Source: Mortierella alpina (lineage: Eukaryota > Mortierellomycota > Mortierellomycetes > Mortierellales > Mortierellaceae). Taken from it: a stretch of 64,000 nt of DNA. Shown here in pieces: positions 21,268-33,099 of this stretch (its first letter is position 1; every line of letters starts with the position of its first letter). The notes beneath the pieces were generated by a model. The model was not told where the DNA came from. It saw nothing but the letters and a program-made list of their open reading frames with translations, and did not search any database. The translations under genes were made by a program, and so were the position numbers. The stretch covers positions 1,612,001-1,676,000 of the forward strand of contig JANATF010000007.1 of assembly GCA_029449245.1 (NCBI GenBank), in the 5' to 3' direction.

Positions 21268-23776
21268 CTATCCATTAACGACACTATTTCGCGACGAACC
21301 GTACAATGAGTTGCTGTCCGGTATGCTATCAAAACAAAAGACCAAATGAACAACAGTCAGAATCTTTTTTTTTGTTCCCATCCTTTGACACCGCATCGGT
21401 CAATTTCGTTTCCCCCGCAAAGTTACCTTAGTCGCTGCTTGTTCACCCTCCACCCGCCAGAAGAGGCGGCAAGGATCTGCATCTGTGCCCTAGCAGTCGC
21501 TTGATCGATCGGCTTGAGCAATTCGAAGCTGCACAGCAGATCGTCGTTCACGCTCATCACCGCCCCAAAGTTGTCAAACTCGCCGCAATAGTTGGGTGCC
21601 GAAAAGACCGTGACCAGCGTGCGGTCATTGAAGAACTCGTAGCCGTCTTCCACGACCATATGCGCTCGGCACACCAGATCAAAGTCGTGCTTGTTCAAGA
21701 ACTTTTGAATGACGCTCCGTCCAAAGCAGTACGACACTCCGCGCTCATTGTCCTCCCAGTCCAGTGTCGTGTCTGAAGGGTCAGACCACAAGAGATCGTT
21801 CAGCAGGCCGTAATCTGGCACGTCCGTCGGCCGCCGCAGAGCCCGGATGTCGTCCATGGTCGAGAGGCTTGGGGACAGCCCTCCATGAACGCAAAAGATC
21901 TTGTTGGCTACAATGCCTGCCAATGGCAAGCAGTTGAATACATCCACGAACGCTTTCCACATCTTGATGCTTGCTCTCCGCTTGCATTCGTCGTAGAATC
22001 CGTACACTGTGATTTTCAGAGTTCCAGCAATAAGACAATGAAAATAACAGTGTTAGAAAATACTGTTGCGATCAACCTGACTTCCTTTCACTGTTTGAAC
22101 GCTGTTGATAGAATATCCTGAAAACTCATCCTTCGTTTGATGATGCAATTTCGTGCTGAGATGTCCTGCCCTCAACACTCCAATCGAGTCTCTATCACGT
22201 CAACTCCTGATCCTGATCATAAAAATCTCCACCCTTCATTTTGAATCCTGATGTCGTGTCCTGATAACTCTGCAATCCTTGAATTCCGCATGCATGTGGC
22301 AAAAAGCAGTATGAAAAGAGCAACAACTGTAAAGACTCTGCTATTACAAGTTCCCCTCTTCGCCTTCTTCTTACCTTTCGTCACATTGGCACATTCATGG
22401 TTACCCCGGAGCAAGAAAAAGTTTTCAGGATATTTGATCTTGTAACAAAAGAGCAGCAAGATGGTCTCGAGACTCATTCTCCCACGATCAACATAGTCTC
22501 CCAGAAACAGAAAATTGGCCGACGGCGGGAATCCACACATCTCAAAGAGTCGCAGCAAATCCGTGTACTGGCCATGAATGTCCCCCACAATCTTAACCGG
22601 AGCGTTCAACTCAATGAGTGTTGGCTGTGAAAGGAATGCGTCCCTGGCTTGGTGACAGATAAACAGGATCTCACTGTTCTTTAAGCAAATGCTTTTAGAG
22701 ATCTTGCCAGAGTATCCCGCATCGAGCAGTCGTGAGATCATGTCGTCGATGTCCATGTTTTTGCTGCTATTGATCTTGTCGCCTGTCCCAGGTCCCATAA
22801 ACGACAGGCGTGCAGTTGGTGATAACTCCTGTGATTTTCTTCCAGTGGTCTTGGGCGAGAGCTGTGGGGGTGGGGGAGAGCGGTTGTGGTGCGGGGATGA
22901 GTAAGATGGGGTGATGTTCAAGGGCGAGGGCGTGTGTTTTTTCACCAGGATTGGGTTTCCAGGCGAAGCGACGGCAAAGGGGATGCTGGGTGCAGGGTAC
23001 GAAGGTTGGTGGTGCTGCTCTTGCTGCGGCTCTGGTTGTTTTCGTGGTGAGCTCTGTCCACTGTGGGTATCATTGTTGCTTTGAGGGTCTCCGTTGGTGG
23101 GTCCTTCAGGGTGTGATGTAGCGCCTGCATGTGCCTGTACTTCTGTCGGTGTCTGTGCTTCTGCTTGCGCCTGTGTCTGCGTCTGTGTCTGTGTTTGTGG
23201 AGGCGGATGGTTGTTGGCCCTGCTGCCGTTGTTCTTGATATGATTGTAATGGCTCCCATTGGTTCCCTGGGCGATCATATCCAGGGAGTGCCGGCTCTGC
23301 TCTTGTGCATAATGATGACGAGAGCCTTGCTCACCCGAAGAAGACACCGACGACGACACGTTGGAAGCTCCTCCAGTGCCTGCTGCTGCACCTTCTGCAT
23401 CCCTGGTCGCCGATCCTTGACTTGCGCCTCTGTCGACGGCGGTGCGTGGCTGGTCGTGGTGGCCAGTAACAGGCGTGGTTTCATTATGAGCTGCGTTGGC
23501 TTTGGCAGAAGAGACGCTTGCATTCTGCTGAGGAGCCTGCGTCTGCAGCCACGAGCCGCGGCTCACGTCTTTTGACGACCGTTTTTGACCCTTGGCGTCA
23601 GTAGCGTTGTTTCCGTTCGTCTGCTGCTGCTGCTTCTGCTGAATATTGTTGCCGGAATGAGGTGCTCCATTGCCTTTGCCATTGTTGCCATGGTGCGAGT
23701 GCGGCGTGTTGGGGTCTACGATGGCCGAGTTGCGATTACCCTTGGAGGAAGGCCGCTTTGAATTCTGGTTCCCCAT
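21268..23776 (-). CDS. PPZ1: PPZ-type serine/threonine phosphatase (PP1-like) with long N-terminal extension
   Basis: Exons 23776-22375, 22006-21427 and a small 21325-21268 give 679 aa. Without the last splice the protein stops at 21423 (661 aa, ending NKQRLR). It begins MGNQNSKR, a good N-myristoylation signal as in yeast Ppz1. About 340 low-complexity residues (Gln, Asn, His, Ser, Pro) follow, then a PP1-like catalytic domain: [25 protein letters not shown] joined to [11 protein letters not shown] across the intron, [21 protein letters not shown] and [11 protein letters not shown]. The [14 protein letters not shown] junction is PPZ-like rather than SINR of PP1. In yeast, PPZ enzymes restrain K+ and Na+ transport and affect cell-wall integrity. 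The third exon is supported by a GTAACT donor, CTGAC branch and TGATAG acceptor, and by poly(A)-signal spacing. Confidence 0.93.
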
Positions 23777-24081
23777 CGGTATGAGGAGGAGAGTGAGGGT
23801 ATGCTGTTGGCGGAGAAGAGGTTTCGAGGCTGAGCAACGTCGACGTATAAAGGAATAGAGGAAGGGCTAAAGAAAGAGTGGGCGAAAGACAGAAGCCAGC
23901 GACCAAGTCAAGCGCATGAACGGACGAGCGAAAGGGATGCAGAAGCAAATATGAAAAAAAAGGAATGTCGTCTGAATATGGGAAGCAGAAAGAATGAGGA
24001 CAAGGACTAGGCCAAGGAGAGAGAAAGAGAGAGTGTGTGTGTGAGAGTGAGAGTGATAGAGAGAGAGAGGGTGAGTGTGAA

Positions 24082-24121
<40 letters not shown>

Positions 24122-25276
24122 CGGAAGAGAGAGAGAGAAAGAGGTGAGGTTTGAAGTAGCTTAATGAATACTGACTGGCGGTCTGCAGAAAAATGAAGAT
24201 GCGAAACCAAGAAAGACAAGGAAAGCAAAAAAATCAGACAACAATGAAGTAATCGCACCCTTCTTTGGGCGGGAGCAGGGGGACGAGGGCGCCTTGGCCT
24301 GCGCACTCTTGCTCGTTCGTCTTCACCGTCGCTCCTGCGTTCCGTCTCGCTTACAAGGTGTGTACCGTAGGGTGTCTCGATTCATGCTGAGCTGAGGCTC
24401 AATCGTTTGTGCCCAAAAGACAAGTGGTGAAATGAACATTCACGCGGAGTGGCATGATTAAACAAAGGCGAAAATACACCCTCTTCTCACTCAAGCTGCA
24501 TATGATCGCCAGCCCAAAATATGAAAAAACAAACAACGGTTCAACCTCTCGGCTGTTTCCCCAGTCGGCAACCTTGGATGCCAGACCCCTCTCTGACTGC
24601 TGCTTCAGATGAACAGTAGCGGGAGTGCGTGCTTCTCTGGCTCTTTTGATCATGCGGTAGAACTTTGCCCCTGTGGAGTGAGGCGCTGCTATTGGTTCAA
24701 ATACCCCCACTCGAAAAAGTTCAAGCGCGTGGTGGGGTATCGGGCAAGGCAACAATGAAAAAAAAGATGCAGAAAATAGGGGTTGGGCATGTCAAAACCA
24801 CAGCTTGTCAGTTGGGGCCGTTGCGTCGCCTGACGGATGTAACCAATGGCAACAACGCACATCTTCACAAGTGGACAGGGTCTTTGAAAATATCACGCTA
24901 AAACTTTGTTCATATCCGAACAATGGTACAACTCTGTCACGGGCGACAAACTTGTATCCGAGATCTATGTACTCTAGACGACCTGCATCAGGAATTCCTG
25001 TCAACGTCAAGCAAGGAAGGTATGATTATGTATTCTATCGGTCTTGTGTCTCCTTGAACACACTCACCTTACCTGAGTCAAGGAACAAAGACAACTGCTT
25101 CCTCGTAGGCATTCATGCAGTCTGAGTTCAGCGTATCCTTGTCGGGTAAAATGCTTGCTGTACAGTAAGACATGGTGGTTTGTGCGCTCACAATACTAGT
25201 GCTACAGCAGAGGTGAACAGTGCTGGGAAGGTTTATGACTGATGCATTGTATCTCGTCCGATGATCTTCATAATAT
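23777..25276. other. Intergenic region and PPZ promoter, no gene seen
   Basis: The PPZ-proximal part is purine-rich on the plus strand, with long GA/GT microsatellites. Frames between 24400 and 25125 show no domain-like sequence and no splice-consistent gene. Confidence 0.55.
24018..24145. repeat. GA/GT compound microsatellite
   Basis: Alternating GAGAGA and GTGTGT blocks fill this stretch, about 250-370 bases upstream of the PPZ start codon. It is a pyrimidine-rich strand in the direction of PPZ transcription, typical of a fungal promoter or leader. Confidence 0.9.
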
Positions 25277-25311
25277 GTTTAATGCAATTCTCTTCAGTCA
25301 ACGGTAGTTTT

Positions 25312-27765
25312 CTAGATAACAAAGAACTGGTCTTGCTCCTTCTTTTGTCGCCTCTTTCCTTTAAGCAGGTATCCAATGGAACCGAACCAGTCAGCCCATT
25401 CCCTAACCAGGGCAGTCTTGAAAAACACGATGAAGATGATGGTGCCAATAGTCGAGACTAAGAACTCGGCTGCAATCATAAGTCCATATGGAGGCAGGTG
25501 AGGAGCCAGATCGTCGGCACAACTATCGTGAGTCCCACCACTCTTGATACACTTGACAAAGTCAAGAACATGAGGCTGTACAGTTGCTGGCTTGATCTTC
25601 TTGAGTTGGAGGAAATAAAACAGCCAGTAGAACATAACCGAGAGCAATGCACAAATAGCCATCACGGCGGCGCGCCACTGAATCTTGATCGCCATCATAA
25701 CATGGCGTCTGTGGGAGATTACAGCCGCGGCGCCAGCAGAGAGCGTTGACCGAGACATGGTCTCCGAATCCACTCCGGCCTGGGCAGAGATGCGAGCAAT
25801 GTGGAAAAATGTCGCAATATGGACCATGAACGCGGGGAAGATCATGGCAGCCATGGGGTAAAAGAAAATCTGGGAGACATAGTCCTGGGAAATCAAACAC
25901 AGGGTCGCGTACTCCCACTTAATCTGGCCCATGCCCACAGCCACAGCTGTGACAGCAATGGCAAAGCCCCAGCAGACTGTGTGCAGCAACCAGTACTTGC
26001 GCGCGAACCAAGCAGAGTTCCAGACGGTGTGCAGATGCAAATTGAGAATCAGAGCTGAGCACCAGGCACAGGTTCCAACCGAGGCGAAAATAAGGATACC
26101 ACCTGTTGCAATAGAGAAGGAGAGTGTAAAAAAGTTCAGCAAGCCTTCATGTGTGAATGTGTCCCCACAGATTTGATATAGAAGCTCGCGATTACGGTAC
26201 CTTGAATAGCACACTTGATGTTGTTATGCTGGGTACTGGGGTTAACGGGTCCAACGCACTGCATAGCCCGAGTATCAACCAGCGGGAAGATAACCACGGC
26301 CGAGAACAGGAAGACGCAGATTGCAAAGAACAGAATCAAGGCACTAGGGTGCGACCGCTTGTCGGGCAAGAAAATGTAGGAGACCATGAGGATAAAGCTG
26401 AAGACCATCGAAACCGCACGCATCGTGTTGGTGATCTTGAATCCAGCCTCCAGAGCGCCATCGCGGTAAAGTGAATACTGTGCTGGACAGGGAATGCAAC
26501 ACCCTCCAAAACAGTACTGAGGATTTGTGGGACCACCGTTGGGGCCTTCCATGGGATCCGGGATGAACGGTGGGGGGCATAATGTAGTCTGATTGCCCGT
26601 TGATCCTCCAGCTCCAGCTCCAGCTCCTCCGCCGAGAGATTTGACAGCATTACAGGCACCATCGGGCTGGAAGTAGATTCCCGTTGTGGGTACTGTCACG
26701 TCTGTTCCTGCAATTATACCGTCGCACTGAGGGATAAGGCTGGCCTTGCCGCCCAAAGTAAGCAGGCTTGAACATTGCGACACTGCGTTCTGACAGGTGG
26801 ACTTGCAAGCGAACCGGACATTAAAGCTGTTGGCTATTCAATTGAAACCATTACATACAAGGGGAGTAAGCGCGAAACTTCCTACAACGTAGCCTTCCCC
26901 TGAAGCGATGTATGTGAGAGAGCCTTACCAGTCGCGGTGCTCTCTACCCTTGGGAAGGCAGACGAACACACATACTGCATGAAGGGCTCGAAGCAGTTTC
27001 CTTGCAGCAGTGCCAGATTGGCGGCCGTCATTCCTTTCAGAGTCAGGCCACTCTCGACCATGTCGATGGTATAATTATTGGGCAACCAAACGTTATAGTT
27101 GACATAATCCTTGCAGAGCGTTCCAGTGTATGTAACAGCTATAAAGGGGAAGGAATGCTTAGTGATGTATATACATACAGTAGACTTGCTGAGATCATTA
27201 TCATAAAGAGCCGTTGTGGGTGAATGGAGAAAAGTTGCGCCTTTCTCCACAACCCAAAATTACAGACCCAGCCCACCAGCCCACCAGTGCACCCAAATGC
27301 TCAAGCGCGCCATTGGCAGCCCCAACAATGCCTGCTGTATCAACAGGACTTTCCGAGGACACTGTGTTTTCTTCAAGCACATGCTATCAACAATGGATGA
27401 CCCTCGAAATACAGGAAAAGTCTCTAGCCTTTTGTTATGTTTTGACGGGAAGCGTGGAAACACCTGCGGCGACGATAAATAAACAAGCGAGAGATGCTCT
27501 TATATTCTCTTCCCGAGTGCATCACATTTGTATGTCGAGATAGCGAGGTAGTGAGGTAGTGAAGGGACTACTGCAGAAGCATACATCGCCCAGCCAACAT
27601 TTCATAAGCAGGAACGAAGCATAAAAAGGAGCCAGTGCGGAACAGAGTGTGGAACAAGGCAGGGCTTGTCTTGGATCACTTACCCGAGCCTTGCGCTTCT
27701 GTTATGGCAAGGAAGCTTAAAGTCAGGGCTGCTGCTCCAACAACTTTAGAGAGGAGTCGTGCCAT
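25312..27765 (-). CDS. Frizzled/Smoothened-like seven-transmembrane receptor
   Basis: Four minus-strand exons: 27765-27684, 27138-26929, 26833-26201, 26102-25312. All are in phase; 571 aa. Residues 1 to about 24 are a signal peptide (MARLLSKVVGAAALTLSFLA). A Cys-rich outer domain follows (about 30-210), with ILTLCKDYVNYNVW-like, NCFEPFMQYVCSSAFPRV and RFACKSTCQNAVSQC stretches resembling a Frizzled CRD. There are seven hydrophobic segments: about 235-255 and 262-285, then GGILIFASVGTCAWCSALI (about 309-330), WGFAIAVTAVAV, FFYPMAAMIFPAFMVHI, MAICALLSVMFYWLFYFL and LMIAAEFLVSTIGTIIFIVF. The short tail begins KTALVREW, near but not identical to the KTxxxW Dishevelled-binding motif. Such receptors are known from Dictyostelium and some early-diverging fungi. 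Ligand and pathway are unknown. ATTAAA lies about 30 bases after the stop. Confidence 0.88.
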
Positions 27766-29510
27766 GGTGTTACAGGAAGGACGACACTATGGATGTAGGG
27801 CTGGACAGAGTTGCTGGGGTAGTGAGGGGGAGCGAATGGTCTACTTGCGGCTGCTTTGTGTGGGCGTAACAGGAGGTGCTTTAAGCTCAGAAGGAACAAG
27901 TGGATGGGCGAGAAGGCGGGGTGGAGGATGACGGGAGGGACTGGGTAGGAGGGGAAGAGGAGAGAAGAGGAGAGAAGAGGAGAGACGACGAGGAAGGAGA
28001 GAAGTGGATGGGCGAATGGGTTGATGGAGGGATGGAGGGATGAGATTCAACGGTGAGGAGATGAACAAGGAAGAGAAGAGAGAAGGGAAAGCGAGACGTC
28101 GCCCTCTCGTGTCCTCATATCCATGCAGCTGCTAGGTGTGCGCATCCAAGACCAATCACTGCATAGTCGACGTTTAGACCTCTGTCTTGTCTCTGCCATG
28201 TTCACCACTGCCATAGCTACCCAGATGCGGTCTAAGTCTCCATCGACCCCCCCCCCCCAGTAGTTCTGTCGCTTCTTTCTTGCTAAGTTGCCCACTAGAT
28301 GTACTGGAGAAGCATAAAGTAACAGTTCTGGCGAGGGCTCAATCCACTCGGCTGTTTACCAGGCCAGGAGTACAACGCGCACAACGCTTGAGTTCGAAAC
28401 TGTAATCTTGCGAAGATGATTGATCGACTCGACGGAGCTTTTCTTCACAACACTGACCCCTTCATCCACATTGCTCGTCCTCGATCGCTATTCCTCTCTC
28501 ACTCCTCAGACCAGAGAGGGGAACCTTCTGAACAAATGATCTCTCCTCCAGCCAAGCTGTGTAACGCACACAGCGCCCGTTCATGATCGATATGAGTCTG
28601 GACGGCACGAAGAAAAACAGCAGCTCAAGAACAATCATCTACACAGGTACACTGTGCTAATGAGTCTGAGTCGGTCTATTTTTCTCCTCCAAGCCTATTG
28701 GAGAATAGTCCAGTGGTGTTCATCATCCACGCAGCCTTTGAGTTTCTCTAAACTGACCACCACAGCACCTTCGAGGCCGTCCTTAATGTTCCTCAGCGTC
28801 CGTTGGTCGCTAACGAGTTTTCGTTCAGGCTCTTGTTATCTTTTTCTGGCTACTGCACTATTCGTGCTGACCAACAACGCTGACCGCAAACGGTCTTTTC
28901 TTTTGTGAGCAGAAACTCTAGCTGCCAGGATGTTGTCTATAAACTGTCAATATGTCACAATAGAGAAGCCATCAGGAGTATCGTCATACTGCAGGTATGC
29001 GATCCGCAAATGGGTCACCTCCCCTGCAACTTACAGCCATGGGGGGTTTCTTGCAATTGACCTCACGAACCCCATTACTTTCAAGTCGCAGACGAGGAAT
29101 TAGGTTCAAGTTCCCTGCCCCTCCACACTTCTTAATCACAATAAAAAGGGAAATGACAGCCCTGCCCAACGACAACGAGTTCCCGTCCAAACCTTCTGTG
29201 GGTGCTCTCGAATTTTTCTCCACAGTTACGGTTCCGAGAGAGAACACCTTCAGGGTTGGTCCACGGGATACCTTGTGGCCTAACGACTTCAGAACCTTCA
29301 TCGCTGATCGATAAATAGTTACTCAGGAGGCATTTAGACTTGATACTCGCGCCACATCCTCTCTTCATTAGAGAGACTTCTCATCTTGATGCCGGAGGTC
29401 CAGATCAACAAGGTGATATCAGCGCAGATTCAGAAGACACACGCACAAAGGTCGCAGAGAAGACATTATGTAGTGGCAAGCTATTAGAGAAGATACTACC
29501 TGCTATGATT
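27766..29510. other. Intergenic region, no confident gene
   Basis: The receptor-proximal part (27880-28080) is GA-rich. A run of 12 C occurs at 28247-28258. Overlapping frames of about 105 aa on both strands at 28984-29314 have no recognisable domain and may be a degenerate repeat. Confidence 0.5.
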
Positions 29511-31469
29511 CTACGGCAGGGTCGCATCTTTTCCCAGCGCCACCTCCATATCTATATCATCGGATTTGTTAGCTACAGCTAAGGTTAGGTGCGAACCAGT
29601 AGAGGCTTCACGAATCTTGTCAGGGATTTCCAGAGAAGTATATGCCTCTTCGTCCTCCTCCTCCTCCACATTTTGGTCCAGTTCGTCTTCCAGATCATCC
29701 ATCGGATCATCCTCACCACCAAGCTTCTCAGTCATGGATGACTCCAAAGTCGAGATCTTATGCTTATCAGGAGAGCTTTGCGTCTTTGTGGCAGGTGGCT
29801 CCTCAAATCGTTGCATGATGTAGCTGGAGCACTTGTCGACGTTGGGCAGATCCTGAATCATCTTTGCAATCGTCGCGTTTGAGAACCCAAAGTAATCGGG
29901 TCCAGAGGCGGAGTTGGAGTGCTCCCGCCTTCGAATCTGGTTGGCGGTCTTTACGACGTGCGTCCAAGCCCCTGTAGCTGTTCCTGCAATGATAGGCTTG
30001 CCAGGTTGATCTTCGGCGTCAATTTGAAACTAAAGAGTGCAAAAATCACTGTTAGAATGTTTACCATAAAACCGCACACCAGGCTCTGAAGATACTGTCG
30101 ACTTGCCTTAGGCGCTTCGCCATCATCAATTACACTACAAGTGTACGTGGTTAGGTTGGTTGGATCAATCATACTGTTGTATGACCGCGACATTTTGTAT
30201 CCGACAGGCCATATGTAACGCTCATTGTGGAAAGCATCGCGATCAAAGACCACGCGGCCTATATCCATGAGGGTAATAATGCCGATCGTCAATGGGAGCT
30301 TGAGATGACCCTCCTCGTCCCGCTCTACATGCTGCACTTTACGGATCCTTGACAGGCTGGGTCCGTGTTTACCAGAACTGTGGATTCGCTTGGGTTTCTG
30401 AGTGGCCGACCCAACATTGGTGATGGTGGATGGCGTGGATGGCTCCTTGGGCTCTTTTCGTCCTGCTGTAGTCGGGGACTTGTGCATCAAAGGCTTGCTG
30501 GCGGTCTTTTTAGGATGGCGTGCAGTCTGGAGTGCTGGTGCGTCTACATCTTTGCTCGGTATTCGGAGACGCTTTTTGGGGCTGGATAGTGTAGATGCTC
30601 GAACGGGTGACGTTTTTCTTGATCGGCTGTAACCCATGATAGATGCATCAGAGAGCTCGCTGTCGCTCTCGATGGATGAAAGGGTTTCATGGCTGGAGTC
30701 CGACATCAGTTCCTGCGCACATAGTCGATCGAGTAACAGACTATTATCAACATGACAAATTGATCCAGTCAGTTAAAGCAAGTAGTATCGAAGTATCGAA
30801 CGAGCATCATGTTCCGCCTGCGTACTTTTTTTCATGACGAAGGTCCCTTGCGCGACGGTTGGATGTGGTCAGTTCGACGCCCAGCCTTTCGTTTTCCTAT
30901 GCAGAGCCGTCGTAGACAAAGAGCAACGTTTAGTTGACTGCCAGTGAGAGTAAACTCGCCTTATATGGGCAGGGTTATTCTGAACACTGCTGTACCTCCA
31001 AAACCTCCTTTAACTTTCGCTTCAGGAGCCTGTACTTTTCATCTGAGGGATGTCTAGCGTTGTAAGTTGCTTCCTGATCGTGTTTGCGAGGTGTAGACCG
31101 CAAGTCAACATTGGCATCAACAGACTTTCCGCTCTTCTGGCCATATGCAAAATCCGTTGCCCCGGCTTTGTCTTTGGTGTCAGTTGGACTTCCTCCGCTG
31201 TGCATAGTCTCGAGTCCTTGGGGGGTATCACCGACCTCTGAAGGTGTACTAAGCGGAGGCGGTGTCGTCATTGAGGCGATGGTAGCCGACGCAGTGTGAG
31301 TTTTGCCCATGGACGATCCTACTGCCGCTGTACTTTGATCAGCTTCTTGGACCAGCAACAAAACCTCTGCACGAGACGCTGCCATCTTGTTCGCATCGGT
31401 CGTGGGGGCAGGTATTTCCAGCGGCGGCGCTAGTTGCATCTGAACCTCTGCAGTGCTGGCAGGCACCAT
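29511..31469 (-). CDS. TBRG1-like FYRN/FYRC-domain nuclear protein
   Basis: Four minus-strand exons: 31469-30996, 30896-30826, 30740-30107, 30029-29511. All are in phase; 565 aa. The third intron begins GCAAGT (30106-30101 on the plus scale) and ends TTTAG, a GC-AG intron. Residues about 140-190 form a basic coiled segment, YRLLKRKLKEVLE continuing into ENERLGVEL and EKNLLLDRL, as in vertebrate TBRG1. Basic low-complexity sequence follows. FYRN is at about 330-392 (MDIGRVVF, RYIWPVGYKMSRSYNS, YTCSVIDDG). FYRC begins FQIDAEDQPGKPIIAGTATG at about 394, with GPDYFGFSNATIAKMIQ. The tail is acidic (EEEEDEEAY). FYRN/FYRC domains occur in chromatin proteins such as MLL/KMT2, so a chromatin or transcription role is inferred. 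Confidence 0.87.
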
Positions 31470-33099
31470 TGTTGGCTACTACTGTATAGCTTCTGAGTAC
31501 GAAGCAGATAAGATGTGTGAGACGCTGGACGCTACAAGAAAATGAAAAAAGTAGTGAATCTGACCAACAACGCAAATAAGAGACTCTTTGTGCAGACTAC
31601 CCTTCGGGACAGGCGACGGTGTGCACTGTATATTTCCCGTCTTGAAAGCGGGTCAAGCAGGCCGTTTAGCGCAGACGGAGGAAATTGGAGTGGTTTTCTT
31701 GGGTGGAATGGAGCAGAATGGCGGGATGGAGGCATGCAGCAGTGGGATTTGGGATTTCTCTCGACCCCCTTCGAGTCTGCTGTTTACAGTTCGCCTGCGG
31801 GCAAGACATTTGCTCCCACTCCTGGAGAGCCATTGGCAGGGGACGGGTGATGACTGGTCAAGGGATTCCATCGGTCTTGCAATTAGGCAATTAGAAAAAA
31901 AGGAAAGCGGAAGGGCGAAGGAGTTTTCCAAACCAAGGCCAAAAATTTATCCTGTAGGCTGCTGTCATACGCGGCATGCACAAAAGACACGCGTCAGGGG
32001 CATCACGGCCCTTAGAACCTGCCTGCGCACCGGCTCCGTCTTGAGCCCGACATCTGGCCAATGCGAGAAGTGAGGATGCATGGTCACGAATGCCCTAGAC
32101 ATGCTGTGCCAGCCGCAACACGTCTGCAAGGCGCGTGTATATCAAGTTCTTCCTCCCAAGACCACCACACCCTTCGCTGCTCTAATCAGCCGTCGTGCCC
32201 CACCCCCCCTCCCCTCTCCTCTCGTTCCCCCACCAAAACACAAAGCCTCCTCAGTCTGCCACACTGCCGTTGTTCATCCATTGCTTACTCTACCTCTTTG
32301 TGCACGGAACCTCGGCATCTGCTTTTCAGGTCGAGTATGCGCCATTGATAACGCTGAGGCATCATGAAGGTTCGAGTCTTTGTCTGTTGACCCGGCCACT
32401 AATAGTCAGCCCTTGGTAGCGTGCAACCTGCAACTAGTGGATATGAGCAGGCCACGGCGTCCTCATGGTACTCTGATCCAGTGGTCCGAGCATGCCTTCG
32501 TCGCTGCGTGGAAGCAAAAGCTTCTCGCAGATGGATTTCTGCAGCGCGAGCCATCGCTGTCCCATCTAAGATCATCAGAGGATAGACACTCTCCTATGAG
32601 CCATGCATGCTTCCAACAGTACTTTGATTGATATGGGAGAGCATTGAAGACAAGTTACCGGCAGCACTTTATCACAACAGCAAACAGGCCACAGCGCATC
32701 CCGGCCAACAGGGGACGGGACGCCCCCGTGCAAATGCAAGTGGCGCCCATGGCCAAGCAGCAAACATAGTTGCAACATATGGCGAGTCCCATAGAAAGCA
32801 GGCAACGTGCAAGATGTGTGTCAGTATGTCCCCTTTTAACGCTACACATACATGATACTTGTTGTTTTTTGTTCTCGCCTTTTTTTTCTCGTCTCTTTTC
32901 AGCCCTTCTTTTCTTTTTCCCTTTTTCTTTTCCCTTTTCCCTGTCCATCCCCTCATTCGCGCCCTTCGCCGTGCTTCACCCCACCCAGACGACTAATGTA
33001 TAGCTCGAGCCACGGCGCACGACCCCACGATTGATCCATTATCCTCATTTCACAAGCTTATTTTCCCTTCCATCCTCGGCCCCAGCTTTCTAGTCCGGC
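31470..33099. promoter_or_regulatory. Divergent 5' region between TBRG1-like and importin-alpha-like genes
   Basis: This 1.63-kb gap contains CT-rich leader sequence before 33100 (32860-33060) and no confident gene. One frame from ATG 32443 to TAG 32769, broken by a single TGA at 32629-32631, has gene-like composition but no recognised domain. Confidence 0.5.

Noticed and set aside
29040-29125. GGTTCAAGTTCC phrase resembling a tRNA T-arm on the plus strand
   Set aside because: Stem bases beside it do not pair as a tRNA T-stem, and no acceptor or D-arm of correct spacing is found.
28984-29314. Overlapping frames of about 105 aa on both strands
   Set aside because: Neither has a recognisable domain, start context or splice-consistent extension; at most a degenerate dispersed repeat, which cannot be tested without a genome search.
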